From NCBI GenBank assembly GCA_965248235.1, contig CBDFIU010000005.1:1302001-1366000 (forward strand): 64,000 bases of DNA. Reading direction: 5' to 3'. Under the pieces are notes generated by a model. It did no database searches. It saw only the letters and a list, made by a program, of their open reading frames with translations, and was not told where the DNA came from. This DNA is from UBA6623 sp965248235. Its GTDB lineage: Bacteria; Acidobacteriota; Terriglobia; Bryobacterales; UBA6623. Both the position numbers and the translations under genes were made by a program. Each line of letters begins with the position of its first letter. Within the stretch, counting starts at the first letter, position 1. Below are positions 17,034 through 26,533 of the stretch, in pieces.

Positions 17034-18422
17034 CTAGCGAACATAGCCTAGCGACCGTAAATGTTCGATGTCGTATTCGTCGAGAAACTTGAATTGGGAG
17101 CTGCCCACGACTTGCGCAAAGTACTTATCGGCTTGCTCGCGTCGCTGTTCGATCGATGCCAAGATTTCGGCGATCTCGGCGTCGTCGACTTCGTCAATCA
17201 CGTTGTTGCGTTCAATCGCCCGACCGTCTCGATAGAATTCGAGCCTCTGCTTTCCGTTGCTTTTGTTGATGCTCACGATGAGCTTGATCTCCCCTCGAAT
17301 CAGGGCGAAGCGGCGAAACGGGCCGCGGTGGTGCTGTTCGGAGAAACTCTCCGCCTTGCCTTGCCGCCACTCGGCCGGATCGGCGAACGCTTTCCCGGAG
17401 AACTCATGTTCGGTCCGAATGCCCAAGACTTGAAGCAGGGTAGGCAGAAGATCGATTGAATCCGTCAGCCCTTCGACGCTCCCCGAGGGCACGCCCGGTC
17501 CCCACAACACCAACGGCACGCGCAACAATTCGTTGTACAACGTATAGACGTGCTCGAAGCCGCCGTGATCATAAAACTCCTCTCCGTGATCGGAAGTGAC
17601 CGCGATGACGGTTTCGGGATCTTCCCGCTTGACGGTATCGAAGAGCTCTCCGATCAGCGAATCGTCGAACAAAATCGAGTTGTCATAAGCGGCGACGACG
17701 TCCTCAAGGTGTTTGTAACCTCGGACTCTGCCCACCTGGAGCGCCTTAGGGTTGATCGGCGTGGCGCCGTCCGGCTTGAATTCGCGCAATTCCGGCAGAG
17801 ACTTGTATTGGTGAACCGCCATCAGGTGGCACCACACGAATACTGGTTCGCTCTCACCCCGTAGCGCATCGATGCAGGCACGCATCGTGGCGGCGTCGTC
17901 GTGCTTGCCCGGCACGAAATTATACTCGTCGTAGCCGTGGTCGTACCCGAATTCCGGAGTCATGTGGTAGTTCGTGACGAAAGCCTTCGTCTTGTAGCCT
18001 GCTTGTTGCAGGATTTCTCCCATAGTCAACAGCTTCGGACTGAGCACGTCCACGCGTGGATTCTCACCGGCGGCCTTGAGCTTGGCAATGTGGTGCAGGG
18101 AGTCGAACTGGCCCTCTCGCGAGCCGTGGGCCGAGGGGTGAAGGCCCGTCACAATGGAAGCGACCGAAGGTTTGGTCCACGGTGCGTTAGCGAAATGCGA
18201 TTGGAAAACAAGGCCTTCCTCGGCGATGCGACGAAGGGAGGGCGTGGTGTCGCGTTCGTAACCGTAGACGCTTGTGTGGTCGGCTCGAAGCGTGTCGACG
18301 AGGACAAGGATCAGATTGGGTTTGGCCAGCCCCCCGCCACAGCGAGTGAACGCCAACAGGACCGCCATCGCCATTACCAGCGAAAACGCGGCCGAAAATC
18401 CCTCTCTTTTCACATGCGCCAT
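17034..18422 (-). CDS. Sulfatase-like alkaline-phosphatase-superfamily lipoprotein, Thr in nucleophile position
   Basis: A 462-residue protein with a lipobox (LLAFTRC near residues 22-28), so probably membrane-anchored. It has the metal-binding start LILVLVDTLRADH and the later TSDHGEEFYDHG. At the nucleophile position it reads APWTKPSVASIVTG, so the CxPxR motif that is matured to formylglycine is absent and Thr takes its place. That is the arrangement of phosphotransferase/phosphomutase members of this superfamily, so sulfate-ester hydrolysis is doubtful. A phospho- or phosphoethanolamine-type transfer is more likely. It lies between the formylglycine sulfatase and the S55 gene on the same strand. 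Confidence 0.82.
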   Translation of the reverse strand: MAHVKREGFSAAFSLVMAMAVLLAFTRCGGGLAKPNLILVLVDTLRADHTSVYGYERDTTPSLRRIAEEGLVFQSHFANAPWTKPSVASIVTGLHPSAHGSREGQFDSLHHIAKLKAAGENPRVDVLSPKLLTMGEILQQAGYKTKAFVTNYHMTPEFGYDHGYDEYNFVPGKHDDAATMRACIDALRGESEPVFVWCHLMAVHQYKSLPELREFKPDGATPINPKALQVGRVRGYKHLEDVVAAYDNSILFDDSLIGELFDTVKREDPETVIAVTSDHGEEFYDHGGFEHVYTLYNELLRVPLVLWGPGVPSGSVEGLTDSIDLLPTLLQVLGIRTEHEFSGKAFADPAEWRQGKAESFSEQHHRGPFRRFALIRGEIKLIVSINKSNGKQRLEFYRDGRAIERNNVIDEVDDAEIAEILASIEQRREQADKYFAQVVGSSQFKFLDEYDIEHLRSLGYVR

Positions 18423-18522
18423 TCGCCCCGAGCCTCTCTCAACATCGTAGCCGACTCACGGAGATAACGGCGTGTATCGATCGCGGTCGTCGTGCCCTGA
18501 TGTAGTGTTCGCCGCGCTCGGG

Positions 18523-20063
18523 TCAAGGGACAACCTGTAGATCCCGCCGCAGCCGTTCCAGCTCGGCGTGAAGCTCGGCTTGGACTTTTTCGTAATCAGG
18601 GTCGCCGTAGCGGCTCGCAATTTCGCGCGGGTCGCTTTCACGGTCAAATAATTCCCACTCGGCTGTATCGGGGTAATGGATCAGCTTGTAACGATTGGTC
18701 GCGACACCGTAGTGCGGGACGACGTTGTGGACATCACGTTCGTAGTAGTGATAGTAGAAGCTCTCGCGCCAGTCCTCGACGGCCTCCGACCGCAACATGG
18801 GCGCCAGACTCGCGCCCTGCATGTCCCCCGACTTCGCGACCCCGGCGATGTCAAGAAACGTCGGCGCGAAGTCGAGGTTCGACGTGATCGCGCGGTTGAC
18901 GCCGCCGGGCGCGACTTGCCCCGGCCAACGAACGATCAGCGGCGTGCGAAGAGATTCCTCGTACATCCAACGCTTGTCATACCAACCGTGTTCGCCTAGG
19001 TAGAAGCCTTGGTCGCAAGAATAGACGACCACGGTGTTTTCAGCCAGGCCACTCTCGTCGAGGTAGTCGAGCACGCGGCCGAGGTTGCGGTCGATCTGCG
19101 CGATGCAGCGTAAGTAATCCTTGATATAGCGCTGGTAATTCCAACGGACGCGGTCGGCGCCTTGCGGATTGTCTAGGCGCAGTTGTTCGTTCCTGGGCTC
19201 GTAGGCGGCATACCAAGCTTCGGCCTGCTCGGCGGTGAGTCGTCCGAAGGTTCGTTCCCATTGCGCGGCTTCCTGCTCGGAGAGGCCGGCGGGCGCGCGC
19301 GGGGCGATCTTCAGATCATAGGAATCAAACATATGGCGGCCGATTTCCATTTCCTGGTCGCGGGCCGGGGAGGCACGGTTGCTGTAGTCGTCGAAGAGAG
19401 TTTCGGGTTCGGGCACGGTCTCGCCGTCGAACATCGACAGGTATTCGAGGCCGGGCATCCAATTCCGGTGAGGCGCGCCTTGTGCTGATACATCAGCATG
19501 AAAGGCTGACCGGGCGCGCGGGTGTTTTCGAGCCAATCGAGAGCGAGGTCGGTGGTGATGTCGGTGGTGTGCCCTGGATAGGTCTTGGCGCCTTCGCGTG
19601 TACGGAAATCGGGGTTGTAGTAAGCGCCTTGGCCCGGCAGCACTTCCCAATGGTCGAACCCGGTCGGGTCGCTCTTCAGGTGCCACTTGCCGATCAGGGC
19701 GGTTTGGTAGCCGGCCTGTTGCAGCAATTTCGGGAAAGTCGATTGGTTGCCGTCGAAGGCCAATCGATTGTCGAGCACGCCGTTGAGGTGGCTGTATTTG
19801 CCCGACAAGATCACCGCCCGCGACGGGGCGCAGATCGAGTTCGTGACCAAACAGCGGTCAAAGCGCATACCCTCGCTCGCGAGGCGATCGATATTGGGGG
19901 TTTGGTTGATCTTCGACCCGTAAGCGCTGATGGCTTGGTAGGCGTGGTCGTCGGCAAAGACGAAGAGAATATTGGGCGGCGGGGTTTCGGGCGGGGAAGA
20001 ACAAGCGGCGGCCCACGCCGATAACAGTGCGGCGAGGACGAAAGTGCGGGGTCGTTTCGTCAT
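18523..20063 (-). pseudogene. Formylglycine sulfatase, frameshifted
   Basis: A lipoprotein sulfatase (lipobox WAAACS) with the metal site ILFVFADDHAYQ, the formylglycine motif ICAPSRAVILSGKY and GKWHLKSDPTGFDHW. The frame breaks at 19472-19479. Upstream it reads MLMYQHKA and downstream PHRNWMPGLEYL in another frame, which together make the conserved sulfatase HKAPHRNW. The DNA reads GGCGCGCC where GGCGCC is expected, a 2-base duplication. Removing it gives an intact 512-residue enzyme similar to glucosamine-6-sulfate or aryl sulfatases. It is first in the operon with the Thr-type homologue, the S55 protein and the propeller. It may be a sequencing error rather than a true pseudogene. Confidence 0.85.
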
Positions 20064-20157
20064 GGGGTAGGTAGCTCGGCTGGCGGACGCACCAAGTTTA
20101 CCAGCGGGGCTCAGGCCGTTTCCGTGCGGCGCCTTGAGGCTGAACTAACAGTCGACC

Positions 20158-23100
20158 TTAGTCGCCCGAAGCCGGCTGCGGGTGCAGATCGATGCTGGCT
20201 CGCCGCCGCTCGGCGGCTTTTTCAGCGCGCTCTTCGAGCATCATGTAGATCACCGGAATGATCACCAGCGTGATGAGCGTCGAAGTGGTGAGACCGCCGA
20301 TCACGACACGGGCCATCGGGGCTTGCATCTCGCCGCCTTCGCCCAGCCCCAGAGCCATGGGCGTGAGCCCGAGGATCGTCGTAATCGTGGTCATCAGAAT
20401 CGGGCGCAAGCGGCGTCGCCCGGCGGTTACGACGGCGTCACGCAGGCTGTAGTTGCTCTCCCGGCGCAGCAGATTCGTATAGTCGACGAGTACAATGGCG
20501 TTGTTGACCACAATCCCCACCAAGACAATTACGCCGAGGAACCCTTGGATATTGAAGGTGGTTCCGGTGAGCAGCAAGATCATGATCACGCCGATGGCGG
20601 CGAGGGGAATCGAGAAGAGAATGATGAAAGGGTCGCGCAGCGATTCAAACTGCGAGGCCATGACCATATAGACCAGCACCAGGGCTAATAGAGCGGCGAA
20701 GAGCATGGCCAGGAAAGCCTCCTGTTGCTCTTCCCATTCGCCGCCGAAACGAATCTCGTAGCCTTCGGGCTTGGAAAGTTTCACAAAAGCCGCCTGCAAG
20801 TCGCCGACGATGCTGCCGAGGTCGCGGTCGGCGATCGTGCCGCTGATCGTAATGATGCGCTGCTGGTCGGCGCGATTGATTTCGATCGGACCTTCCTGGC
20901 GCTTCATTTGCACAATGCTTTCGGCGGGCAGGGTGCGGCCGCCCGGGGTGGTGATCGGAATTTGTCCGACGTTTTCCAGCGCCAAGCGGTCTTTTTCCTG
21001 TAGGCGCACGACGATGTCGTACTCGTCGCCCTCCTCGCGATAGAAGGACGCCCGGGTGCCGCCAATAGCGGTTTCCAGCGTATCGGCGACCTCGGAGACC
21101 CGTAGGCCGAGGCTCGAGGCCTTGGCGCGATCCACGGTGACGACCATCTCGGGCTGCCCTGGACGCAGGCTGACTTGCGAGCTGGTGACGCCGGGGGTCG
21201 ACATCATGATGTTGCGGACTTCATTCGCCAATTTTTGCGCGACTTCGACCTGATGTCCGCGAATCTCGACCGAGAGTCGATCACCGTCTCCGCCACCGAA
21301 GCTGGTCATGCGGCGGATGAAGCTGCCGCTGACGCGGGTGCGAACCATCATGCCGGGCCGGGGCCGGACAAGGGTTCGAATTTCCGCGGCAACCTCTTGC
21401 GCGGAGCGATCGCGTTCGGCGTGGGGTACGAGTTGGACACGCAGGGAGCCCCTGTTCATACCGCTCGGTCGGAAGGGGCTCGGGTTAGTGCCGGATTCGC
21501 TCGAGACCGTCTCGACCTCGTCGGGCAACTGCTCGCGGATCGATTTCGACATCTCCTGCACAATGGCGTCGGTAACATCCACATGAGTTCCGGGTTCGAG
21601 TTCGAGCGAAACACGCACCTCGCCTTCGTCGGCTTCCGGCTGAAGCTCGACGCCGACATAGGGCGCCAAGTAGATCGCGCCGGCGAAGACCGCGGCGGCG
21701 CTGGCCACGACGGTCTTGCGGTGGTCGACGGACCAGGAGATGACGTGCGAGTAGCGGTCTTCAAGCGCGCGGTGGATGTAGCCCATAACCCGGATCAGGC
21801 CGGAGCGCTGCTCTTCGGCGACGGCGGCGCCCAGAAAATGGGAGCACAAAGTGGGCACCACGGTGAGGGCGATCGCCAGCGAGCAAAACAGCGAGAAGGA
21901 AACCACGTAGGCGAGCTGCTGGAAGTTCTGCGCCGCGATGCCGCCCATGAACAGCACGGGAACGAAAACAGCGATCGTGGTCAACGTGGAGGCGGTGATC
22001 GCGGTGCCGACTTCGTGGCTGCCCTGCAACGAGGCCTGTTGCAGGCTCTTGCCTTGTTCGCGGTGGCGGAAGATGTTCTCCAGCACGACGATCGAGTTGT
22101 CAACCAACATCCCCACGCCGAGCGCCAACCCGCCGAAGGAAATGATGTTCAGCGTGAAGCCGTTAAAGTACATCAGCGCGAAAGTCGTAATCACCGAGAC
22201 CGGGATGGCGACGCCGATGATGGCCGTGCTCGAGATGCTGCGCAGGAAGAAGAACAGCACAAAGACCGCGAGCCCCGAGCCCATCAACGCCGCGTCGCGA
22301 AGGTTCGAGATCGCGCCGCGAATGAATTTGGACTGGTCGAACATGGCGGTGACATGGATGTTCGGGTAGTCACGATGAATGCGCTCGACCTCTTCCCAAA
22401 CAGCGTCGGTCACTTTGACCGTATTGGCCCCGGACTGCTTGTAGACCATCATGTTGACGGCCGAGCGTCCGTTGACGGTGACGTAATAGCGAATATCCTC
22501 GTGCGAATCCTCGACGGTGGCGATGTCGCGCAGATAGACCGGCACGCCGTTGCGGGTGGTGACGCCGACCTTGAGAATGTCGTCGACGTTGGTGAATTCA
22601 CCGCTGGTGCGCAGCAGGACCTCATAACGCCCCTCGCGTACGGGCCCGACCGGACGGTTTAGGTTTTCGTTGCGGACGGTTCGGACGACTTCGGCGACCG
22701 AGAGGTCAAGGGCACGCAGTTTCTTGAGGTCGAGATTGACGTGAATCTGGCGTCGCAGGCCGCCGCGCACGGTGAACTGCGCCACGCCGGGAACGCGTTC
22801 CATGCGGTATTGCAGGTTCTTTTCGGTGAAATGGCGCAGTTGGCGCGAATCCATGTCGTCGGCGGAAACCGCCATATACAGGATTGGGAATTGCGTGGCG
22901 TCGAACTTGAAAATGGTCGGCGAGTCCATATCTTCCGGGAGCAAGGCCCGGCGGCGGTCCAGACGCGTACGCAATTCATTGGCGGCTTCGTCGAGGTTGG
23001 TGTCGAAACTGAAACGGACGCGTATGAACGAGCGGCCCTCGGTGGAGCGCGATGTGACCTCCTCAACCCCGGGAGCGGCGGCGAAGGCCTCCTCGAGCGG

Positions 23101-23295
23101 GCGCGTTACGAGTGTTTCAATTTCTTCGGGAGCGACACCTTCGTAATCGGCGCTGATGCTCAGCGTCGGGAAGACGATGTCGGGCATCAAATCGACGGGA
23201 ATTTGGATGAACGCCACGGCCCCGAGCAACGTGGCCATCAAGCATCCCATCAGCACCGTAACGGGCCGACGGACGGAAAACTCGGGCAGATGCAT
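20158..23295 (-). CDS. RND efflux pump inner-membrane subunit (HAE1/MdtC-like), second of pair
   Basis: A 1045-residue proton-driven RND transporter with 12 membrane helices and two large periplasmic loops. It begins LPEFSVRRPVTVLMGCLMA. TM4 reads GMLVDNSIVVLENI: the first of the two proton-relay aspartates is kept and the second is Asn. The TM10 region is VNNAIVLVDYTN. It lies 69 bases after a paralogue of the same size, and both follow one membrane-fusion protein. That layout matches MdtABC, where two different RND proteins form one trimer. Substrates are unknown; lipophilic drugs, bile-salt-like compounds or lipids are usual. Confidence 0.92.
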   Translation of the reverse strand: MHLPEFSVRRPVTVLMGCLMATLLGAVAFIQIPVDLMPDIVFPTLSISADYEGVAPEEIETLVTRPLEEAFAAAPGVEEVTSRSTEGRSFIRVRFSFDTNLDEAANELRTRLDRRRALLPEDMDSPTIFKFDATQFPILYMAVSADDMDSRQLRHFTEKNLQYRMERVPGVAQFTVRGGLRRQIHVNLDLKKLRALDLSVAEVVRTVRNENLNRPVGPVREGRYEVLLRTSGEFTNVDDILKVGVTTRNGVPVYLRDIATVEDSHEDIRYYVTVNGRSAVNMMVYKQSGANTVKVTDAVWEEVERIHRDYPNIHVTAMFDQSKFIRGAISNLRDAALMGSGLAVFVLFFFLRSISSTAIIGVAIPVSVITTFALMYFNGFTLNIISFGGLALGVGMLVDNSIVVLENIFRHREQGKSLQQASLQGSHEVGTAITASTLTTIAVFVPVLFMGGIAAQNFQQLAYVVSFSLFCSLAIALTVVPTLCSHFLGAAVAEEQRSGLIRVMGYIHRALEDRYSHVISWSVDHRKTVVASAAAVFAGAIYLAPYVGVELQPEADEGEVRVSLELEPGTHVDVTDAIVQEMSKSIREQLPDEVETVSSESGTNPSPFRPSGMNRGSLRVQLVPHAERDRSAQEVAAEIRTLVRPRPGMMVRTRVSGSFIRRMTSFGGGDGDRLSVEIRGHQVEVAQKLANEVRNIMMSTPGVTSSQVSLRPGQPEMVVTVDRAKASSLGLRVSEVADTLETAIGGTRASFYREEGDEYDIVVRLQEKDRLALENVGQIPITTPGGRTLPAESIVQMKRQEGPIEINRADQQRIITISGTIADRDLGSIVGDLQAAFVKLSKPEGYEIRFGGEWEEQQEAFLAMLFAALLALVLVYMVMASQFESLRDPFIILFSIPLAAIGVIMILLLTGTTFNIQGFLGVIVLVGIVVNNAIVLVDYTNLLRRESNYSLRDAVVTAGRRRLRPILMTTITTILGLTPMALGLGEGGEMQAPMARVVIGGLTTSTLITLVIIPVIYMMLEERAEKAAERRRASIDLHPQPASGD

Positions 23296-23364
23296 AACCG
23301 CTCCTTCTACCCAGGTTTAGCCTGCTTACACCTGCCATCCCGCATACAGGCGGAACCGATGCGG

Positions 23365-26300
23365 CTAATCCCCGGCGGATTCCACCGGCGCGAGGCCGGC
23401 GGCGGCTTCGCGGCGAACCGCGGCCTTTTCCGCTCTCTCCTCGAGTGCCATGTAGATGACCGGAATCACCACCAATGTGATCAGCGTCGAGGTCGTCAAC
23501 CCGCCGATGACGACGCGCGCCATCGGGGCTTGCAGCTCTCCGCCCTCACCCAGGCCGAGCGCCATCGGCGCCAACCCCAGCATGGTCGTAATCGTGGTCA
23601 TCAAGATCGGTCGCAGGCGCCGGGATCCGGCCGTGATGACGGCTTCGCGCAAATCCCAACGCTGCTCGCGGCGCAGACGATTCGTGTAGTCGAGCAAGAC
23701 GATGGCATTGTTGACGACGATGCCGACCAAGACAATGACGCCGAGAAAAGCCTGAATGTTAAAAGTCGTCTCGGTCATCAGCAGCATCAGCACAATGCCG
23801 ATCAGCGCCAGCGGTACCGAGAACAAAATGATCAACGGATCGCGCAACGACTCGAATTGCGAGGCCATCACCATGTAGACCAGAATGAGCGCCAAAATGG
23901 CGGCGAAGGTCATCTGCTGAAAAGCCTCCTGCTGCTCTTCGTATTCGCCGCCGAAAACGAACTCGTAGCCCCTGGGGCGGTCGATGCGCCCGATGGACTC
24001 CTTCAAGTCGGCGACGACGCTTCCCAGATCGCGGCCGGCGATCACGCCGCTGACGACGATGATGCGTTCCTGATCGGAGCGCGTAATTTCGAAGGGGCCT
24101 TCTTGACGGCGCATTCGCACGATGCTCTCGGCGGGGATCACGCTGCCGTCGGGCAACGTGATGGGCACTTGGGGAACCTGTCCGACGTTCAAGCGGTCTT
24201 CTTCGCGCAGCCGCACGAGGATGTCGTATTCATCGCCCTGTTCGCGATACATCGAGGCGCGCGTGCCGCCGATGGCGGTTTCGAGAGTTTCAGCGACTTC
24301 CGAGACCGCCAAGCCCATCGCCGTCGCCTTGGCGCGGTCGACCGAGATCAGCATTTCCGGAAAGCCGGGCTGTTGGCTGACGCGGGAGTTGCGGACGCCC
24401 TCGGTGGCCATCATGGTTTCGCGAACCCGATCGGCCAGCCCGCGCATGACGAGCATGTCGTGGCCGCGCACCTCGACGGTCAGCCGATCGTCGTCGCTGA
24501 AGCCGCCACGGCGGTGGAAGCCGCCGCTGACGCGCGTGCGGATCAGCATGCCGGGTTCGACGTGCATCATCGGGCGCAGCGCCTCGGCGATTTCGGCCGC
24601 CGAGCGGTCGCGCTGATCTTGGTCGACCAACTCGATGCGCAATTCGCCCTCGTTGGTTCCCTCGGCGCGCCAAGTGCTGGCGCTGCCGGCTTCGGTCATG
24701 ATGTGCTTGACCTCATCGGGAATCTCGTCACGCACGATCTGAGCAACGCGCTGCACGACCGCGTCGGTGACCTCGACGCGCGTGCCGGGTTCGAGATCGA
24801 GATTGAGGCGGATCTGGCCCTCGTCGACTTCGGGTTGCAACTCCACGCCGATCAGAGGAAGAAGATAGACCGACCCGGCGAAAAGCAGGGCGGCACTCGC
24901 GATGACCGCGACGCGATGATCGAGAGCCCGAGAAATGACGCCTCCGTACCACTGCGCCATGTCTTCCTGGAACGCTCCCATCTTTCGGCTCAACGCGCCC
25001 TCGCTTGCTTTGCCGCTGCCCAGGAAGCGAGAGCAGAGCATCGGAACGACGGTAATCGCAATCACCAACGAACAAAACAGCGCAAAGGAAATCACCCAGG
25101 CCAACTGCTTGAATGTTTGCGCCGAAACGCCGCCCATGAAGAGCACCGGGACGAAAACGGCGATCGTCGTCAGCGTCGAGGCCGTAATCGCGGTCGCGAC
25201 TTCCTTGCTGCCCATCACGGCAGCCTGTTTGATTTCGCGGCCCTGTTCGCGGTGACGGAAGATGTTCTCGAGCACGACGATGGCGTTATCCACCAACATG
25301 CCCACGCCCAGAGCCAAACCGCCGAAAGAAACGATGTTCAACGTGAAGCCGTTGAAGAACATCAGCGCAAAGGTCGCGATGACGGAAACCGGAATGGCGA
25401 TGCCGATGATGAGAGTGCTGGTGAGGCTGCGCAAGAAAAACAACAACACGACAACGGCCAACCCGCCGCCAACCATCGTCGCCTGCCGCACGTTGCTGAT
25501 CGCCGAGCGAATGAAGTTGGCCGTATCCCACGGCGCGCCGATCGAGACCGTCGGGTAGTCCTCGTGAAGGCGGTCCATTTCCGCGTGCACACCCGCGGAG
25601 ACCTCGACCGTATTGGCTCCCGATTGCTTATAGACGAACAGCCGGACGGCCGGTTTCCCGTCGGCCGAAACGAGGTAGCGAACATCTTCGTGGCCGTCTT
25701 CGACCGTGGCGATGTCGCGCATATAGACGGGGACGCCGTTGCGGTTGGCGACGCCGACATCGAGGATGTCGTTGACGTTCTCGAACTCGCCCGCAGTGCG
25801 GAACAGGACTTCGTAGCGGCCTTCCTTGACCGGTCCCACCGGCCGGTTGATGTTCTCGCGGCGCAGCGTGGCGACGACCTGAGCGGTCGAGAGGTTGAGC
25901 GCCCGCAGTTTTTCCAAAGACAAGTTGACGTGGATTTCGCGGCGCAGCCCACCGGAAATCCGGCCCTGCGCAACCCCGCCGACGCGCTCAATGCGGTATT
26001 GAATGTGCTTCTCGGTGAAATGCCGCAGTTGCTTGGGGTCCATCTCGCTCGACGCGACGGTCAACGACATGACCGGGTATTGCGAGATGTCGTACTTGTA
26101 GACGGTGGGAGGATCGATGTCGTCGGGAAGCATCGTCCGGCGGCGGTCGATGCGGGCGCGAATGTCGTTGGCGGCCTCATCGAGGTCGGTGCCGTACAAG
26201 AAGCGGCAGCGGACGCCGGCGCGACCTTCCGAGGAGGACGATGTGATTTCCTCCATGCCGGGGGCGGCGGCGAGCGCCTGTTCGAGCGGGCGGGCGACAA

Positions 26301-26484
26301 GAGTCTCCATCTCCTCGGGCGCGACGCCTTCGTAGCCGACATTGACGCTGATGGTGGGATATTCCGTCTCCGGCATCAGATCGACCGGGATCCGAACAAA
26401 GGCGATGCCGCCGAGCAGCACCGCGATCAGACAGCCCATCAGGACGGTCACCGGCCGGTGGATGGAGAATTCCGGGAGGCTCAT
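23365..26484 (-). CDS. RND efflux pump inner-membrane subunit (HAE1/MdtB-like), first of pair
   Basis: A 1039-residue RND permease, clearly paralogous to the next gene (same start LPEFSIHRPVTVLMGCLIA, same VNNAIVLLDYTNRLRRE, same end region). TM4 reads GMLVDNAIVVLENI, so it too has Asn where AcrB has its second relay Asp. It begins 49 bases after the membrane-fusion protein. A tandem duplication followed by divergence explains the pair. Because neither copy is degenerate, a heteromeric pump is more likely than redundancy. No outer-membrane TolC-type gene is in the window, so the exit duct must be encoded elsewhere. Confidence 0.92.
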   Translation of the reverse strand: MSLPEFSIHRPVTVLMGCLIAVLLGGIAFVRIPVDLMPETEYPTISVNVGYEGVAPEEMETLVARPLEQALAAAPGMEEITSSSSEGRAGVRCRFLYGTDLDEAANDIRARIDRRRTMLPDDIDPPTVYKYDISQYPVMSLTVASSEMDPKQLRHFTEKHIQYRIERVGGVAQGRISGGLRREIHVNLSLEKLRALNLSTAQVVATLRRENINRPVGPVKEGRYEVLFRTAGEFENVNDILDVGVANRNGVPVYMRDIATVEDGHEDVRYLVSADGKPAVRLFVYKQSGANTVEVSAGVHAEMDRLHEDYPTVSIGAPWDTANFIRSAISNVRQATMVGGGLAVVVLLFFLRSLTSTLIIGIAIPVSVIATFALMFFNGFTLNIVSFGGLALGVGMLVDNAIVVLENIFRHREQGREIKQAAVMGSKEVATAITASTLTTIAVFVPVLFMGGVSAQTFKQLAWVISFALFCSLVIAITVVPMLCSRFLGSGKASEGALSRKMGAFQEDMAQWYGGVISRALDHRVAVIASAALLFAGSVYLLPLIGVELQPEVDEGQIRLNLDLEPGTRVEVTDAVVQRVAQIVRDEIPDEVKHIMTEAGSASTWRAEGTNEGELRIELVDQDQRDRSAAEIAEALRPMMHVEPGMLIRTRVSGGFHRRGGFSDDDRLTVEVRGHDMLVMRGLADRVRETMMATEGVRNSRVSQQPGFPEMLISVDRAKATAMGLAVSEVAETLETAIGGTRASMYREQGDEYDILVRLREEDRLNVGQVPQVPITLPDGSVIPAESIVRMRRQEGPFEITRSDQERIIVVSGVIAGRDLGSVVADLKESIGRIDRPRGYEFVFGGEYEEQQEAFQQMTFAAILALILVYMVMASQFESLRDPLIILFSVPLALIGIVLMLLMTETTFNIQAFLGVIVLVGIVVNNAIVLLDYTNRLRREQRWDLREAVITAGSRRLRPILMTTITTMLGLAPMALGLGEGGELQAPMARVVIGGLTTSTLITLVVIPVIYMALEERAEKAAVRREAAAGLAPVESAGD

Positions 26485-26533
26485 CGACCGAGGGCCTCCG
26501 GCAGGGGCCGCGGGTTATGAATTTTCATCCTCA

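Noticed and set aside
22741..26520. 1259-codon open frame antisense to the RND gene
   Set aside because: It mirrors the coding strand of a clear RND transporter; its translation is His/Asp/Arg-rich and matches nothing. It is a shadow of codon bias in high-GC DNA, as are the other long antisense frames (for example 14975-16198 and 21175-22662).
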